Source: Chloroflexota bacterium (GTDB lineage: Bacteria; Chloroflexota; Anaerolineae; Anaerolineales; UBA11858). From it: DNA of 15,628 nucleotides. Within the stretch, counting starts at the first letter, position 1. Each line of letters starts with the position of its first letter. Under the pieces are notes generated by a model. The model was not told the DNA's origin, did not search any database, and saw only the letters and a list, made by a program, of their open reading frames with translations. Made by a program: the position numbers and the translations under genes. This document shows positions 14,488 to 15,628 of this stretch, one piece after another. Where the stretch lies: NCBI GenBank assembly GCA_003513015.1, contig DOTA01000438.1, positions 1-15,628 of the forward strand, written 5' to 3'.

Positions 14488-15562
14488 ATGAGCGCTACAC
14501 CGAGCTATGAAACGCAACGGATCGATCACTTAGAGATCGTCGCCGGGATCTGCCAGGAGATTGGCTTGATCGAGCGGATTGATACTGATGGACAGCGCTG
14601 GATACACAGCCGAAACCTTAATGCAGACCATGCGCTGGTTGATGCGTGTGCCCGAGACGATGGCTCAGGCGAAGCAACAGGTCAAAGAAGCGACGGAAGC
14701 AGAGATGCTGGAATTCGCAGCAGGGTATCAGGGAAAAGAAGTGGTCTGCGGATAGGCTGGAATTACCCAGCGCTGGCTGGTGATTGCTTCGCAAGCGGCG
14801 CGCACTCGCGAGTTGAAAACCCTGGCAAAAGCGCAAGCCAGAGAACTGGAAAAGGGTCAGAAAGCCTGGGGCAAGTTAGCCGGTCAGACCTTCAACTGTC
14901 AGGCCGCCAAGGAGCAAGCCCCGGCGCAATTCAATCAGAAGCTGAAGTATCACCGGGTGGAGGCCGATGCGGTTCCCATCCTGCCGTACGCCCGGCGGGG
15001 GCGTCCGACGGCCAAGGATCAGAAAGCGATCATGGGCTTCAACCTGCAAGGTGAACTCAGCGGAGCTGCCGCCAAATTGGCAGAGGCTCAGCAATCGTTA
15101 GGCCGTTTCATCATTGCGACCAACGAGATGGACAACACCCGCCTATCCGCCCAGGCAATGCTGGAGAGCTACAAGGACCAGGGTGTCTCGGTGGAACGGG
15201 GTTTCCGCTTCTTGAAGGATCCTTTGTTCTTTGCACACAGCCTGTTCTTGAAGAAACCGGAACGGGTGATAGCCATGTTGATGATCATGGGCCTTTCGTT
15301 GCTGATTTACTCCGTGGCAGAACGCAAGTAGCGCCAAGCGCTCCAGGAAATGAACCTCACCATTCCCAGCCAAACCCGCAAACCGACCCAAAAACCCACG
15401 ATGCGTTGGGTTTTTCTACTCTTTGAAGGCCTGGATATCTTGCTAGTGAAGCAAAATGATGGAATTTTGCTCCGCCAACTCCTGAATTCACATCCAGCCC
15501 AAGAACAGGTGATTAGATTGCTATTTTTGCTGTTCTTAAGGCGCGGAATGTGGGTTACCTAA
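14488..15562 (+). pseudogene. Decayed IS1634-family transposase (DUF4277 type), deleted and interrupted
   Basis: The first 33 or so codons (MSATPSYETQRIDHLEIVAGICQEIGLIERID, given here in words as the usual N-terminus of DUF4277 transposases) read in one frame. Near 14584-14590 the reading passes to another frame, where MDSAGYTAETLMQTMRW begins the second catalytic-Asp region (DSA at 14591). Several of the middle domains, including the first Asp, are therefore missing. The rest includes RWLVIASQAARTRELKTLAK and VERGFRFLKDPLFFAHSL, which carries the expected catalytic Glu. Two in-frame TAG codons interrupt it, at 14753-14755 (a Tyr position) and at 15329-15331 (probably a Leu position). The frame then continues to a TAA at 15560-15562. 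Full-length relatives are about 500-550 residues; this reads about 355. It is clearly inactive. Confidence 0.85.
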
Positions 15563-15570
15563 TTACCTAA
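15555..15570 (+). repeat. Tandem 8-base repeat TTACCTAA x2
   Basis: TTACCTAA at 15555-15562 is followed at once by an identical copy at 15563-15570. It lies exactly at the end of the transposase reading frame and supplies its TAA stop. It also provides the TTA that reads as a stop for a minus-strand frame. Confidence 0.7.
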
Positions 15571-15628
15571 TTCTCACCACCCCCGGCTCCCCCAACGCTC
15601 CTTGAATTTCAATTTCCACCGGCAAAAA
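15563..15628 (-). CDS. Possible C-terminal end of a minus-strand gene (partial)
   Basis: Read on the minus strand, the right edge gives an open frame of 21 residues ending FLPVEIEIQGALGEPGVVRI-R and then TAA at 15565-15563. The alternating hydrophobic pattern looks like real protein, and the codon use is similar to the neighbours. It runs off the right edge, so the gene cannot be identified. It ends immediately beside the IS relic, and insertion may have altered its last codons. Chance is possible for so short a stretch. Confidence 0.35.
   Translation of the reverse strand, partial: FLPVEIEIQGALGEPGVVRIR

Larger units (their letters stand above)
14488..15570 (+). mobile_element. IS1634-family insertion sequence remnant, ends not defined
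   Basis: The relic is recognised from its transposase only. I could not find matching terminal inverted repeats or a target-site duplication, so the true ends are uncertain. The left end may lie upstream of 14488 and the right end may coincide with the tandem TTACCTAA at 15555-15570. Confidence 0.55.

Noticed and set aside
14488..15054. The open frame from 14488 to 15054 as an intact 188-residue gene
   Set aside because: Only its first 33 or so residues resemble a transposase; the rest is low-complexity and Ser/Gly-rich, while the true frame is the neighbouring one.
14753..15331. The two in-frame TAG codons in the transposase as recoded (pyrrolysine or readthrough) sites
   Set aside because: The same gene also has an internal deletion and frame change, so it is a pseudogene; both TAGs are explained by single base changes at Tyr and Leu codons.

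Overview
The window is about 15.6 kb of bacterial chromosome, densely packed and moderately GC-rich. The gene mix suggests a Chloroflexota (Anaerolineae-like) genome. It includes a ParB-like/universal-stress fusion protein, a URO-D-superfamily protein beside Gfo/Idh dehydrogenases, and a DUF4277-type IS1634 transposase relic. This placement is inferred from gene content only; there is no rRNA or phylogenetic marker here.

Left part (1-1831). A minus-strand pair encodes a small Mop/TOBE molybdate-binding protein and a SpoU-family RNA methyltransferase with an N-terminal zinc ribbon, which runs off the left edge. A class I SAM-dependent methyltransferase diverges from them. It is followed by a tRNA-Arg(CCG) and a perfect 20-bp hairpin that probably terminates transcription in both directions.

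Central metabolic part (1948-9209). A URO-D-superfamily protein on the plus strand meets, tail to tail with one base between, a minus-strand group of three genes: two different Gfo/Idh/MocA oxidoreductases and a xylose-isomerase-like TIM-barrel protein. Across a 387-bp divergent region lie an M20 (ArgE/DapE type) metallopeptidase and an MFS transporter. Together this looks like a catabolic locus for an unidentified sugar, cyclitol or methylated compound. The substrate cannot be read from the sequence. Perfect or near-perfect inverted repeats sit upstream of both Gfo/Idh genes.

Right part (9206-14279). The MFS gene is physically coupled (ATGA, 10-bp and TGATG overlaps) to a ParB-like/Usp fusion, a Nudix hydrolase and an EamA/DMT transporter. 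A 704-residue UvrD-like helicase with an unusual Walker B follows 12 bp downstream. This is a maintenance and stress-type set rather than a clear pathway.

Right edge (14280-15628). A decayed IS1634-family transposase carries an internal deletion and two in-frame TAG codons. A possible C-terminal end of a minus-strand gene follows it. No CRISPR array, phage module or complete mobile element is visible. The most interesting leads are the cysteine-rich URO-D-like locus with its palindromic control regions, the ParB/Usp fusion, and the helicase with altered motif II.
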